From Streptomyces griseochromogenes (GTDB lineage Bacteria > Actinomycetota > Actinomycetes > Streptomycetales > Streptomycetaceae): a DNA stretch of 64,000 nucleotides. Numbering within the stretch: the stretch's first letter is position 1; the number at the start of each line of letters is the position of its first letter. The stretch spans positions 10,354,001 through 10,418,000 of the forward strand of contig NZ_CP016279.1 of the NCBI RefSeq assembly GCF_001542625.1, in the 5' to 3' direction. Shown here one piece after another: positions 1 through 9,882 of this stretch. The position numbers and the translations under genes were made by a program. The notes beneath the pieces are model-generated. The model was not told the origin of the DNA. It saw only the letters and a program-made list of their open reading frames with translations, and searched no databases.

Positions 1-585
1 GACGACGACGCCGTGGCCGCCGAAGGCGGAGACGGAGCGGACCACCGCGCCGAGGTTGCGCGGGTCGGTGACCCCGTCGAGCGCGACGATCAGCGGGTCC
101 TCGCCCTCGTCGTAGGCGGCCGCGGTGAGGTCCTCCGGGTGCGCGTACTCGTACGGCGGGACCTGCAGGACCAGGCCCTGGTGGTTCAGGCCGTTCGTCA
201 TGCGGTCCAGCTCGGGGCGCGGGGCCTCCATGAGGTTGATGCCGCCGCGCTCGCCGGCGAGCTGGAGGGCCTCGCGGACGCGCTCGTCGTTGTCGATGAA
301 CTGCTGGACGTAGAGGGTGCTCGCGGGCACGCCCTCGCGCAGCGCCTCGACCACCGGGTTGCGGCCGACGACCAGCTCGGAGGACGACTTGCCGCCGCGG
401 CCCCGGGCCACGGGGCGGCGTACGGCCTGCTTCGCCTTGGCGTTGGCGATGCGGTTCTTCTTGTGGCCCTTGCGCATCTCGGCGGGCGGGGTCGGACCCT
501 TGCCCTCCAGGCCCTTGCGTCGCTGGCCGCCACTGCCGACCTGCGCGCCCTTCTTGCCGGACATGCGGCGGTTGTTCGCGGCCAT
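1..585 (-). CDS. rlmB: 23S rRNA (guanosine-2'-O-)-methyltransferase RlmB, 3' part outside window
   Basis: SpoU/TrmH-family enzyme that 2'-O-methylates a guanosine of 23S rRNA using SAM. The first 195 codons are visible. A basic, disordered N-terminal tail (starts [15 protein letters not shown]) precedes a substrate-binding domain ([15 protein letters not shown] near residue 75). The SpoU signature [14 protein letters not shown] follows just before the window edge. The catalytic C-terminal knot lies outside. The ATG at 585 is the first start before the basic tail. It lies downstream of cysS on the same strand, the usual actinobacterial order. Confidence 0.93.
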   Translation of the reverse strand, partial: MAANNRRMSGKKGAQVGSGGQRRKGLEGKGPTPPAEMRKGHKKNRIANAKAKQAVRRPVARGRGGKSSSELVVGRNPVVEALREGVPASTLYVQQFIDNDERVREALQLAGERGGINLMEAPRPELDRMTNGLNHQGLVLQVPPYEYAHPEDLTAAAYDEGEDPLIVALDGVTDPRNLGAVVRSVSAFGGHGVVV

Positions 586-630
586 GACCTACCTGTCTTC
601 GTGAGCTTTCGTACGTACGTCTTATGCAGT

Positions 631-656
631 GTGCCGCCCGGAGGGCCGGGCGGCAC
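631..656. terminator. Hairpin between cysS and rlmB
   Basis: Perfect 11-bp arms (631-641 and 646-656, left arm GTGCCGCCCGG) with a 4-base loop, just after the cysS stop and before rlmB. No clear T-run follows on the minus strand, so it may terminate only partially or stabilise the cysS mRNA end. Confidence 0.7.
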
Positions 657-674
657 AATCGATCAAGAGGGGAG

Positions 675-2078
<1,404 letters not shown>

Positions 2079-2149
2079 CACTCCAGAGTAGTGGGCAGAG
2101 GGCGGTGGGTTGCACCGGTCCGGGTCAATCCGGTTCCGGCCTCGGGCCT

Positions 2150-2674
2150 TCAGGCGGTCCGGGCCACCAGCGCGGTGGCGACGGCCATCAGTCCTTCGCC
2201 CCTGCCGGGGAACCCGAGTCCGTCGGTGGTGGCACCGGAGACCGACACCGGGGCGCCGGCCGCCTCGGTGAGGATCTTCTGTGCCTCGTCCCGGCGCTTG
2301 CCGATCTTCGGGCGGGGGCCGACGACCTGGACCGCGATGTTGCCGATGGTGAACCCGGCCTCGCGGACGATCCGGGCGGCCTCGGTGAGCAGGGTGACCC
2401 CGGAGGCGCCGGACCACTCGGGGCGCCCGGTGCCGAAGTGCTGGCCGAGGTCGCCGAGCCCGGCGGCGGAGAAGAGCGCGTTGCAGGCCGCGTGGGCGAC
2501 GACGTCGGCGTCGGAGTGCCCGGCCAGGCCGGGTCCCTCGCCCTCCCACTTCAGGCCGGCGCACCACAGCTCGCGGCCTTCCTCGAAGGCGTGGATGTCG
2601 GTGCCGATGCCGACCTGGGGCAGCGGCGGGAGGCCATCCGGCGGCAGCCGGAGACCGGATGCCTCAGAAGCCAT
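2150..2674 (-). CDS. ispF: 2-C-methyl-D-erythritol 2,4-cyclodiphosphate synthase
   Basis: Fifth step of the MEP isoprenoid pathway: cyclises CDP-methylerythritol 2-phosphate with release of CMP. 174 residues. The zinc-site N-terminus is clear ([10 protein letters not shown]), as is [11 protein letters not shown] and the C-terminal signature [13 protein letters not shown]. The ATG at 2674 overlaps the last 11 bases of ispD, so the two are translationally coupled. The order ispD-ispF is common in bacteria. Confidence 0.96.
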   Translation of the reverse strand: MASEASGLRLPPDGLPPLPQVGIGTDIHAFEEGRELWCAGLKWEGEGPGLAGHSDADVVAHAACNALFSAAGLGDLGQHFGTGRPEWSGASGVTLLTEAARIVREAGFTIGNIAVQVVGPRPKIGKRRDEAQKILTEAAGAPVSVSGATTDGLGFPGRGEGLMAVATALVARTA

Positions 2675-3416
2675 CGTTGAGCCTCCTGCGGGCCAGGACC
2701 GCCTCGGCGAGGACCAGGTCGAGGGGGCGGGTGACCTTGAAGGCCTCCTCGTGGCCGGGGACGGTGACGACGCCGAGGCCCAGCTGCTCGACCATGCTCG
2801 CGTCGTCGGTGACGTCCTCGGTGACGGTCGCATGGGCGCGGACCAGGGTCTCCCGGTCGAAGCCCTGGGGCGTCTGCACGGCGCGCAGCCGGGCCCGCTC
2901 GGGCGTGGCCACGACCGGCTCGGGCTCGCCGGGTCCGGCCGCGGGCTCGACCTCCTTGACGGTGTCGGCGAGCGGCAGCGCGGGGACGACGGCGGGGGCG
3001 CCCTCGCGGACGGCCTCGATGACCGCGTCGACCGTGTCGACGGGAACGAGCGGGCGGGCCGCGTCGTGGACGAGGACGATGCCGTACTCGGGCGGCAGGG
3101 CGTCCAGGCCGAACCGGACCGACTCCTGGCGGCTGTCCCCGCCGGGGACGACCAGGAAGTCGGTGCGCTCGGGCAGTGCGTGCGCGTCGAGCAGGGACTT
3201 GACCTCGGCGGTGCCGTCGGGCGGGGCCACGACGACGACCAGGGAGACGTGGCGGGAGGCGGCGAGGGCGCGGACCGCGTGGATCAGCATGGGCGTGCCG
3301 TTCAGCGCGCGGAGCGCCTTGGGGGCGCCCGGGCCGAGACGTACGCCCCGGCCGGCGGCGGGAATCACGGCGGCGACGGGGATCTGCGCGGGTGAAGGGC
3401 GCGAATCGTCAGACAT
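2664..3416 (-). CDS. ispD: 2-C-methyl-D-erythritol 4-phosphate cytidylyltransferase
   Basis: Third step of the MEP pathway: transfers CMP from CTP to methylerythritol 4-phosphate. 250 residues. The nucleotide-binding loop [14 protein letters not shown] is at residues 15-28. The family landmarks VHDAARPLV and [10 protein letters not shown] are both present. The C-terminus overlaps ispF. First gene of the ispD-ispF pair, after a 339-bp gap from carD. Confidence 0.96.
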   Translation of the reverse strand: MSDDSRPSPAQIPVAAVIPAAGRGVRLGPGAPKALRALNGTPMLIHAVRALAASRHVSLVVVVAPPDGTAEVKSLLDAHALPERTDFLVVPGGDSRQESVRFGLDALPPEYGIVLVHDAARPLVPVDTVDAVIEAVREGAPAVVPALPLADTVKEVEPAAGPGEPEPVVATPERARLRAVQTPQGFDRETLVRAHATVTEDVTDDASMVEQLGLGVVTVPGHEEAFKVTRPLDLVLAEAVLARRRLNDGF

Positions 3417-3755
3417 CGGTTCCTGTCAGGTTTGTGTGCTCGACCTACGTGGGTATGGCCTGGGGGAGTGCCGGGCGCGACGCCCTGACCGGACCCTTCC
3501 GTGACCCTGGTCGAGCCAATTGCCCGGGCCCGGCACACCAAGTATCGGGGGACTTCCCCCGAGGTGAACGGCAGGCGTTACGGCGGCCCGTCGAGGCGGC
3601 CGTACGGCAACCGGAAATCCGGCAACCGCTATTCCACCGGCATTTCCGGGGACGAACATGCCGCAGCGCCCGGCGACAGGGTCAGTGTCATCGGGCACCG
3701 CGGCATTTTCACTGTGCTGAGCGCGCTGCGGGCAGCGAATGCCGCCTGTCGCGCG
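3417..3755. other. Gap between carD and ispD
   Basis: 339 bases holding the upstream region of ispD on the minus strand. Short open frames on both strands have no ribosome binding site or recognisable product. I see no convincing hairpin or promoter hexamers. Confidence 0.4.
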
Positions 3756-4238
3756 TCAGGAGGCGAGCACCTCGTCGAGCAGGGCCTCGGCCTTGTCCTC
3801 GTTGGTGTTCTCCGCGAGAGCGAGCTCGCTCACCAGGATCTGACGGGCCTTGGCGAGCATGCGCTTCTCACCGGCGGACAGTCCGCGCTCGCGCTCGCGA
3901 CGCCACAGGTCACGCACCACTTCCGCGACCTTGATGACATCGCCGGAGGCAAGCTTCTCCAGGTTTGCCTTGTAGCGACGGGACCAGTTCGTGGGCTCCT
4001 CTGCATACGGTGCGCGCAGCACCTCGAAGACCCGGTCGAGCCCGTCCTGACCGACCACATCACGCACGCCCACGAACTCAGCATTGTCCGCCGGCACACG
4101 CACCGTCAGATCACCCTGGGCGACCTTCAGCACCAAGTAGGTCTTGTCCACGCCTTTGATCTGGCGAGTTTCGATGGCCTCGATCAGCGCGGCCCCGTGA
4201 TGGGGATAGACCACGGTGTCGCCAACCTTGAACGTCAT
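3756..4238 (-). CDS. carD: CarD-family RNA polymerase-binding transcription regulator
   Basis: Essential actinobacterial regulator that binds the RNA polymerase beta subunit and stabilises open complexes at housekeeping promoters, including rRNA. 160 residues. The N-terminal RNAP-interaction (Tudor-like) domain begins [17 protein letters not shown]. The C-terminal helical DNA-binding domain includes the conserved Trp/Arg stretch [27 protein letters not shown] ribosome binding site precedes the ATG. Its position next to ispD-ispF is conserved in actinobacteria. Confidence 0.96.
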   Translation of the reverse strand: MTFKVGDTVVYPHHGAALIEAIETRQIKGVDKTYLVLKVAQGDLTVRVPADNAEFVGVRDVVGQDGLDRVFEVLRAPYAEEPTNWSRRYKANLEKLASGDVIKVAEVVRDLWRRERERGLSAGEKRMLAKARQILVSELALAENTNEDKAEALLDEVLAS

Positions 4239-4813
4239 GTGACAGGTACCCCTTCCGTGGCTATCCAGGGTAACACGGATACGGCGTCTTCTGAATGGCG
4301 TTTTCGCAGGTCAGGGCATATCTCGGGGCTTGACAACAGCGACTCGAACGTGCTTCGAGGGGCCTGCGGAAGCAGGAATTCGCAGGTCGGAGGGGCTCTT
4401 CGGGCGAGGTGAAACGCGTACGTTACACGCCTGCAGAACCGTCCCCAAGTGGATGAACGTCCCGATTTGTCCGCTTCCAAGCGTACGACTTCCGCTACTC
4501 CGTTCGGTGACGCCGAGCCGGACTCGAGACGATTCCAGAATTGATCACAGGAGCCCGGAAGGGCGGTGGGTGATCAATATCCGGGGTGGCCGCGCATTCC
4601 TTCACGGAAATTTTGCGGGGCGTGTTGCGGGGATGCCGACTGCGGCCTTGCGGGCGCGTTATGTGAATGGACGACGAGTGCCCGGGCAAAGTGACTCATG
4701 GGTCACTTGTGGCGGGCGGGGTACGGGCGATGTACGCCCAGCCGGAGGGAAGCCAGGGGCTTGGGGGAGGGTCGGGTGCGGACGCTCGGGAACGGCTCGG
4801 TAACCTAAGGCCG
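4239..4813. other. Long intergenic region upstream of carD and the lipoprotein gene
   Basis: About 575 bases between the divergently read carD and the lipoprotein gene. It must hold the carD promoter on the minus strand, but I cannot assign its hexamers. No coding frame with a credible start and composition is seen on either strand. Confidence 0.4.
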
Positions 4814-4842
4814 CTGACAGACACTTAGGGTGGCTTTATAGA
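4804..4842 (+). promoter_or_regulatory. Promoter with overlapping inverted repeat, lipoprotein gene
   Basis: A near-consensus vegetative promoter: -35 CTGACA (4814-4819), 17-bp spacer, -10 TATAGA (4837-4842), about 35 bases before the GTG at 4878. An inverted repeat CCTAAG (4804-4809)/CTTAGG (4824-4829) brackets the -35 box and could be an operator. The hexamers are seen directly; use in the cell is inferred. Confidence 0.6.
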
Positions 4843-4877
4843 GGAGCCGCCCCTGCGTTCAAGGAGTTGCCGCCGCC

Positions 4878-5585
4878 GTGAGCAGCAGCCTTCGACGCGG
4901 CGCCCTCGCCGCCTCCGCCATCGTCTTCTCGATCGCCTCGCTCGCCGCCTGCGGCGCCGGCAACAACTCCCAGACCCTGGAGATCACGCCGGACAACGCG
5001 GCGACCAGCGTCGGCGCCATCAAGATCCAGAACGCCACGATCATCACACAGCCCGATCCGAAGGCGTCCGGCCCGGCCGTCATCTCCGCGACCGTCTTCA
5101 ACACGGGCACGACGTCCGAGACCCTGCAGTCGGTCGCCGTCGCCGGCAGCGGCGAGACCGTCAAGCTCTCCCCCGCCAAGGGCCAGAGCTTCACCATCCC
5201 GGCGCACAGCTCGCTGATCATCGGCGGCAAGGACAACGCCGCCGCCGTGATCGCCAGCGGCCGTGAGGCGGTCCAGGACGGCAACGCCCAGCAGGTCACG
5301 TTCACCTTCAGCCAGACCGGTCCGGTGAACCTGCGCGCCTTCGTGGTCCCCGCCGCCGGCTACTTCACCGGCTGGGGCCCGAGCGAGATCCCGTCCGCCC
5401 CGGCCACCACCTCCGCGAGCCCGGGCTCGGCCGGGGCCGGCAACGGCAAGCCGGGCAAGGGCGACAAGCACTCCCCCTCGGCGAGCGCGACCGCAACCGC
5501 GACCGCAACCGCGACCGCCGGCGACAAGGCGACCACCGGCGCCACCCCGAGCGACTCGGCGTCCCAGTCGGCCGCCGGCCACTGA
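4878..5585 (+). CDS. Secreted lipoprotein, DUF461/copper-chaperone-like fold
   Basis: 235-residue predicted lipoprotein. A short basic N-terminus, a hydrophobic segment and the lipobox SLAAC with Cys25 as lipidation site are visible. A beta-rich globular part (about 30-165) resembles the PCuAC/DUF461 extracellular domain, but the copper-ligand motif is not obvious. The tail after residue 170 is a low-complexity Ser/Ala/Thr/Gly linker with an (AT)n stretch, probably a cell-wall spacer. It lies next to phoP, separated by a strong bidirectional terminator. Start GTG at 4878 follows AAGGAG. Confidence 0.85.
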   Translation: MSSSLRRGALAASAIVFSIASLAACGAGNNSQTLEITPDNAATSVGAIKIQNATIITQPDPKASGPAVISATVFNTGTTSETLQSVAVAGSGETVKLSPAKGQSFTIPAHSSLIIGGKDNAAAVIASGREAVQDGNAQQVTFTFSQTGPVNLRAFVVPAAGYFTGWGPSEIPSAPATTSASPGSAGAGNGKPGKGDKHSPSASATATATATATAGDKATTGATPSDSASQSAAGH

Positions 5586-5612
5586 GCATCCGCGAAGCGG
5601 CCTCACGCACGA

Positions 5613-5640
5613 GGGCGGCACCCCACACGGGGTGCCGCCC
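5613..5640. terminator. Bidirectional terminator between lipoprotein gene and phoP
   Basis: Perfect 12-bp arms (GGGCGGCACCCC and its complement) around a 4-base loop. The two genes converge here, so it can serve both. Confidence 0.88.
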
Positions 5641-5697
5641 TTCGTCGTGAACCGTGCGCTCGGGCCTGCGGCCCGACGCGGACCCGGTTTCGTCGGC

Positions 5698-6378
5698 CTA
5701 CGGCTCGAACTTGTAGCCGAGACCGCGGACCGTCACCAGGTAGCGCGGCGCGCCCGGATCCGGCTCGATCTTGGCGCGCAGGCGCTTGACGTGAACGTCG
5801 AGGGTCTTGGTGTCGCCCACGTAGTCGGCGCCCCAGACACGGTCGATCAGCTGCATACGGGTCAGGACACGGCCCGCGTTGCGCAGCAGCATCTCCAGGA
5901 GGTCGAACTCCTTGAGGGGGAGGTCGACCTTGGAGCCGGAGACCGTCACGACGTGCCGGTCGACGTCCATGCGGACCGGACCCGCCTCCAGCGCGGCCGG
6001 CGTCACCTCCTCCGGCTCACCGCGGCGGCGCAGGACGGCCCGGATGCGGGCGACCAGCTCGCGGGACGAGAACGGCTTGGTGACATAGTCGTCGGCTCCT
6101 ATTTCGAGGCCGACGACCTTGTCGATCTCGCTGTCCTTGGCCGTCACCATGATCACGGGGACGTTGGAGCGGCCACGCAGCTGGCGGCACACCTCCGTGC
6201 CGGGCAGCCCCGGCAGCATCAGGTCGAGGAGGACGAGGTCGGCGCCGTTGCGCTCGAACTCGTCGAGTCCGTCGGGGCCGGTCGCCGCCACGGCGACCTC
6301 GAAGCCCTCCTTGCGGAGCATGTACGACAGGGCGTCGGAGAAGGACTCCTCGTCCTCGACGACGAGCACTCGGGTCAC
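5698..6378 (-). CDS. phoP: Phosphate response regulator PhoP
   Basis: OmpR-family response regulator controlling phosphate starvation genes and, in streptomycetes, antibiotic production. 226 residues. The receiver domain has acidic residues at 8-11, phospho-acceptor Asp52 (LVLLDLMLPGLPG) and the conserved Lys in YVTKPFSSREL. The C-terminal winged helix includes LLRNAGRVLTRMQLIDRVWG and the DNA-recognition helix KTLDVHVKRLRAKI. The GTG start at 6378 overlaps the phoR stop by 4 bases, so translation is coupled. Confidence 0.97.
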   Translation of the reverse strand: MTRVLVVEDEESFSDALSYMLRKEGFEVAVAATGPDGLDEFERNGADLVLLDLMLPGLPGTEVCRQLRGRSNVPVIMVTAKDSEIDKVVGLEIGADDYVTKPFSSRELVARIRAVLRRRGEPEEVTPAALEAGPVRMDVDRHVVTVSGSKVDLPLKEFDLLEMLLRNAGRVLTRMQLIDRVWGADYVGDTKTLDVHVKRLRAKIEPDPGAPRYLVTVRGLGYKFEP

Positions 6379-7628
6379 GGAAGGACCTCCGGGGCGGGAA
6401 GCGGTTCGTACGGGGATGTCTCGGTGGGGCCGCCCGCCTCGTCGTCGAGGTCGGGGTGCTGCTGTGCGCGGTCGCGGGCGACACCCGCCTCCGGCAGTCT
6501 GAGGGTGAAGGTGGAGCCCTGGCCTTCGGCGCTCCACACCGTGACCTCCCCGCCGTGCGAGGCGACCACGTGCTTGACGATCGCGAGACCCAGACCGGTG
6601 CCTCCGGTGGCCCTGGAACGGGCCGGGTCGACGCGGTAGAAGCGCTCGAAGATGCGCTCCTTGTCCTTGTCGGTGATGCCGATGCCCTGGTCCGTGACGG
6701 CGAGTTCGATCATGTCGCCGCCGGACGCGCTGATCCGGCGGGCGGCTATGCCGACGCGGGTGCGGGCCGGGGAGTAGTTCACGGCGTTCTCGACGAGGTT
6801 GCCGAGGGCTGCGGCCAGCTGGCCGCGGTTGCCCCAGACGTGCAGGTCGGCGGTACCGCCGGCGGCCATGGTGATCTGCTTCGTACCGGCCTGGTGACGG
6901 CAGCGGTCGATGGCCTCGGCGACCAGCTCGTCCACCCGGACGGGCTCGGCGTCCTCCAGCGGGTCGTCGTTCTGCACCCGCGAGAGGTCGATCAGTTCCT
7001 GGACCAGGTTGGTCAGCCGGGTCGCCTCGATCTGCATACGGCCCGCGAAGCGCTGTACCGCCTCGGGGTCGTCGGAGGCGTCCATGACGGCCTCCGAGAG
7101 CAGGGAGAGCGCGCCGACGGGTGTCTTCAGCTCATGGCTCACATTGGCCACGAAGTCACGCCGTACGGCCTCGATCCGGCGGGCCTCGGTGAGGTCCTCG
7201 ACCAGCAGCAGGACCAGGCGGGAGCCGAGCGGGGCCACGCGCGCGGAGACGGCGAGGGCCTCGCCCCGTCCGGTGCCGCGCCGGGGCAGATCCAGCTCGA
7301 CCTGGCGTATCTCGCCGTCACGTCTGGTGTCCCGGGCCATCTGGAGCATGGGCTCGATGGCGAGCTTGCCGCCGCGCACCAGCCCGAGGGCGTAGGCGGC
7401 GGAGCTGGCCTTGACGACGGCGTCGGCCTCGTCGAGGACGACGGCCGAGGAGCGGAGCACCGACAGAACGGTGTCCACTCCGGGCGGGAGTACGGGATCG
7501 GTGTGCAAAGAAGTCCTGGTCGGTCGCTTCTGGTCGCGTTCGCTCCAGCGGAACGCCAGCATGGCGATGACGCCGGTGAGCACCCCGGCGATCGCTGCCG
7601 CTGCGGCGACCGCCGCGTTCACGTCCAT
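6375..7628 (-). CDS. phoR: Phosphate sensor histidine kinase PhoR (SenX3-like)
   Basis: Membrane sensor kinase that phosphorylates PhoP. 417 residues. One N-terminal membrane segment (about 4-26), a PAS-like region (about 50-150), the H box VSHELKTPVGAL with His near 165, the N box LVENAVNYS, and ATP-lid glycines DQGIGI and GGTGLGLAIV. The acidic, proline-rich C-terminus overlaps phoP. It is read divergently from phoU across a region with a PHO-box-like repeat. Confidence 0.97.
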   Translation of the reverse strand: MDVNAAVAAAAAIAGVLTGVIAMLAFRWSERDQKRPTRTSLHTDPVLPPGVDTVLSVLRSSAVVLDEADAVVKASSAAYALGLVRGGKLAIEPMLQMARDTRRDGEIRQVELDLPRRGTGRGEALAVSARVAPLGSRLVLLLVEDLTEARRIEAVRRDFVANVSHELKTPVGALSLLSEAVMDASDDPEAVQRFAGRMQIEATRLTNLVQELIDLSRVQNDDPLEDAEPVRVDELVAEAIDRCRHQAGTKQITMAAGGTADLHVWGNRGQLAAALGNLVENAVNYSPARTRVGIAARRISASGGDMIELAVTDQGIGITDKDKERIFERFYRVDPARSRATGGTGLGLAIVKHVVASHGGEVTVWSAEGQGSTFTLRLPEAGVARDRAQQHPDLDDEAGGPTETSPYEPLPAPEVLP

Positions 7629-7701
7629 GCATCCAGGTTAGGCATGGGGTACGACATGACCACAGCCGTCGAGGTGCGACCTCGGACACTCGTCGCCCAG
7701 A

Positions 7702-7734
7702 GTTCACCTTGGAGCCAGTATTGGTTCATTTGGG
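7702..7734. promoter_or_regulatory. PHO-box-like direct repeats between phoR and phoU
   Basis: Three consecutive 11-base units start at 7702, 7713 and 7724. Units one and three begin GTTCACC and GTTCATT and match the Streptomyces PhoP direct-repeat unit; the middle unit is degenerate. The site lies between divergent phoRP and phoU, where PhoP autoregulation is established in S. coelicolor/S. lividans. The assignment here is by pattern only. Confidence 0.75.
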
Positions 7735-7861
7735 GTGGCAGAAACGGTCGCGTCCGGAGCGGAACGTGGGAGCGTGGGGTTCGCACCGCTGGTTTGGCCA
7801 CGGGGCGCGTGGTGTCACGGCCCCCGGAACCCCGAAGCACAACGTACGAGAGGGAACCCTG

Positions 7862-8551
7862 ATGCGGGACGCGTACCACGAGGAACTTGACTCGATCGGC
7901 GACGGTCTGGTGGAGATGGCCCGGCTCGTCGGGTCGGCGATCGGACGCGCCACGACCGCCATCCTCGACGCCGACCTGAAACTGGCCGAGAGCGTGATCG
8001 AGGCGGACCAGAAGGTCGACGAGCTCCAGCACGACCTGGAGGCGCGGGCCATAGCCCTGCTCGCCCGCCAGCAGCCGGTGGCGACGGACCTGCGTATCGT
8101 CGTCACGTCGCTGCGCATGTCCGCCGACCTGGAGCGCTCCGGCGACCTCGCCCAGCACGTGGCGAAGCTCGCCCGGCTGCGCTTCCCCCAGCGCGGCGTC
8201 CCGCAGGACCTGCACGCCACGATCCTGGAGATGGGCCAGCTCGCGCAGCGCCTGATGGCGAAGGCCGCCGAGGTGATCATCACGAAGGACGTCGACCTCG
8301 CCCTCCAGCTGGAGCAGGACGACGACGCGATGGACCTCCTCCACCGCACCCTCTTCCAGCACCTGATCGACGACCGCTGGAAGCACGGCATCGAGACGGC
8401 CGTCGACGTGACCCTGCTGGGCCGCTACTACGAGCGGTACGCCGACCACGCGGTGGCCGTCGCCAAGCGCGTCGTCTTCCTGGTCACGGGTGAGCACGCG
8501 GACGAGCTGCAGGCGGACATCCACCCGGTCACCGGGGTCGACGGCGCCTGA
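7862..8551 (+). CDS. phoU: Phosphate signalling protein PhoU
   Basis: Cytoplasmic negative modulator of phosphate signalling and transport, acting with PhoR and the Pst transporter. 229 residues, all helical, with the two-fold PhoU repeat: the metal-binding E/DxxxD patterns appear in LRMSADLERSGDLAQH (first bundle) and YYERYADHAVAVAKR (second). The ATG at 7862 begins the family N-terminus MRDAYHEELD; the open frame upstream of it covers the phoR-phoU regulatory region. Confidence 0.97.
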   Translation: MRDAYHEELDSIGDGLVEMARLVGSAIGRATTAILDADLKLAESVIEADQKVDELQHDLEARAIALLARQQPVATDLRIVVTSLRMSADLERSGDLAQHVAKLARLRFPQRGVPQDLHATILEMGQLAQRLMAKAAEVIITKDVDLALQLEQDDDAMDLLHRTLFQHLIDDRWKHGIETAVDVTLLGRYYERYADHAVAVAKRVVFLVTGEHADELQADIHPVTGVDGA

Positions 8552-8601
8552 CCGGCCCTCCGGACCGACCGGCCTCCGGGTCCCCCCCCGGCTCAGAAGT
8601 C

Positions 8602-8635
8602 CCGCGAGCCCTCCGAGCCCTCGGGGGGCTCGCGG
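8602..8635. terminator. Terminator after phoU
   Basis: Long hairpin (arms about 8602-8616 and 8620-8635) with one mismatch, 50 bases after the phoU stop. Confidence 0.75.
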
Positions 8636-8654
8636 AATTCCGGTCGGGGCGCGC

Positions 8655-8683
8655 GGGCGCATCGATGCGCCGTTGATGCGCCC
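8655..8683. promoter_or_regulatory. Repeated half-sites upstream of the Cys-rich gene
   Basis: The octamer GATGCGCC occurs twice directly (8664-8671, 8675-8682) and once inverted (8656-8663). The inverted copy and first direct copy form a perfect 16-bp palindrome. It sits 57-85 bases before the start of the cysteine-rich gene and looks like a repressor or activator operator; the cognate protein is unknown. Confidence 0.5.
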
Positions 8684-8739
8684 AGCGGAACGGGCATGCA
8701 ATGGGCGAGGGCACCAGCCCCCGTGTCGAGGAGGGACCC

Positions 8740-8895
8740 ATGGCCGAATCCCCCAGCACCACGCCCGACCCCGCCCAGGACCGCCAGACCGACCAGCTCA
8801 CCGAGATCAGGAGCCTGCCGCTCGTAGGCGCGTGCGGCTGCGGCTCCGGCTGCAGCTGCGGGTGCCAGTCGGGCGCGCCCTGCCAGTGCGGCTGA
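8740..8895 (+). CDS. Small cysteine-rich protein (metallothionein-like)
   Basis: 51 residues. The last 21 residues carry seven cysteines among Gly, Ser and Gln (pattern ACGCGSGCSCGCQ, then CQCG). The density and CxC/CxxC spacing suggest metal binding, as in bacterial metallothioneins, but no family can be named. The N-terminal 30 residues are polar and probably disordered. The ATG at 8740 is chosen because GAGGAGGGA lies at the correct distance; an ATG at 8701 is poorly placed. It follows the phoU terminator and so has its own promoter. Confidence 0.7.
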   Translation: MAESPSTTPDPAQDRQTDQLTEIRSLPLVGACGCGSGCSCGCQSGAPCQCG

Positions 8896-8959
8896 CCGTA
8901 CGAAGGCCGGGGGCCGGTGTGGACGCGACACGGTTCACACCGGCCCTCGTCGTCGCGCG

Positions 8960-9285
8960 CCCCCTCGGCCAGGCGGCGATGACGGCCACCGTGGTGCGCC
9001 CGCCGTCCACGTCGGGCACGGCACCGTGGACGAAGGCGGCCTCCTCGCTCGCGAGAGGGACCGCGGCGTGCCCGACGGCCCGCGGCGTGCCCATGCCCCC
9101 CGGCCGGGGTGCCGTTCACCATCACCTCTCCGGGGTGCGCCCGGCCCGGCACCCGCTCCTGGATCACGCCGGGAGAGACGGCGTTGACGCGCACACCCCG
9201 CGGGCCGAACTCGGCGGCCCAGGCCCGGGTGAGGGTCTCCACCGCGCCCTTGGACCGGACTTCCGGGTCCAGGCTACGGGGGGGG
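8960..9285 (-). pseudogene. Remnant of a short-chain dehydrogenase/reductase gene
   Basis: Only the C-terminal half of an SDR survives. From about 9275 the frame reads SKGAVETLTRAWAAEFG, then VRVNAVSPGVI, which is the canonical SDR segment after the YxxxK lysine. The catalytic Tyr and everything upstream are missing. After about 9100 the frame shifts, and the SDR tail resumes in another frame (PLASEEAAFVHG, then VDVDGG-type ending) without its expected stop. Truncation plus frameshift make it non-functional. Confidence 0.8.
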
Positions 9286-9314
9286 CGGCGCCGCTCACAG
9301 CGGGGCGAATGACG

Positions 9315-9761
9315 TCAGGCCGCGGTTTCCGCGCCGTCGAGGGGGATGACCCGGGCCGTGGCGCTGGCGGTCGCGACCACCACATCGTCCGCGTCGGACA
9401 ACGAGGCCTCCAGGAACGCGATGTCCCCTACCCGGTGCACCACGCGGCCCCTGCCGAGGATCCGGCCGGGCCGCACCGGCCGGAGGAAGGACGCGTTGAG
9501 CTCCATGGTGGACTGGAACTGGTCCGGCCCGAGCGTGGCGAGCAGGGCGGGGCCGACGGTGTCGTAGAGCATCGCGGAGAGAAAGGCCCCGAGGACGTTA
9601 CCCGTGGGGTTGGTGCACTCCTCGCTCGCGGTGAAGGCCACCTGGACCGTGCCGTTCTCCACGTCCGTCTCGAGGAGTTCCGTCCCCAGGGCGACAGCGG
9701 CGCGGGGCAAGGGGACGCGTCCCTGCAGCGCGTCCCAGAAAGACGGGCATCGTCCGTTCAT
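9315..9761 (-). CDS. Hotdog-fold acyl-CoA thioesterase (PaaI/YdiI-like)
   Basis: 148-residue hotdog protein, likely hydrolysing small or aromatic acyl-CoA thioesters in the cytoplasm. The family core is visible: NPTGNVLGAFLSAMLYDT (helix following the N/G catalytic region) and TMELNASFLRPVRPGRILGRGRVVHRVG. The ATG at 9761 is chosen because GGAGGCGTG lies immediately upstream; a longer reading lacks a binding site. Substrate cannot be told from sequence. Confidence 0.8.
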   Translation of the reverse strand: MNGRCPSFWDALQGRVPLPRAAVALGTELLETDVENGTVQVAFTASEECTNPTGNVLGAFLSAMLYDTVGPALLATLGPDQFQSTMELNASFLRPVRPGRILGRGRVVHRVGDIAFLEASLSDADDVVVATASATARVIPLDGAETAA

Positions 9762-9882
9762 CACGCCTCCCTGGACGCGGTCCGACACCACCGATCCCTC
9801 CCCTCCTTCGCCCACGGGCTGCCGGTCACCGACCGGATACCACCCGAATGACCGGCGGCCCGCCCGGGGACGGCGACCGCCG

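Noticed and set aside
5480..5520. GCGACCGCAACC-type repeat in the lipoprotein gene
   Set aside because: Low-complexity Ala-Thr linker codons, not an independent element.
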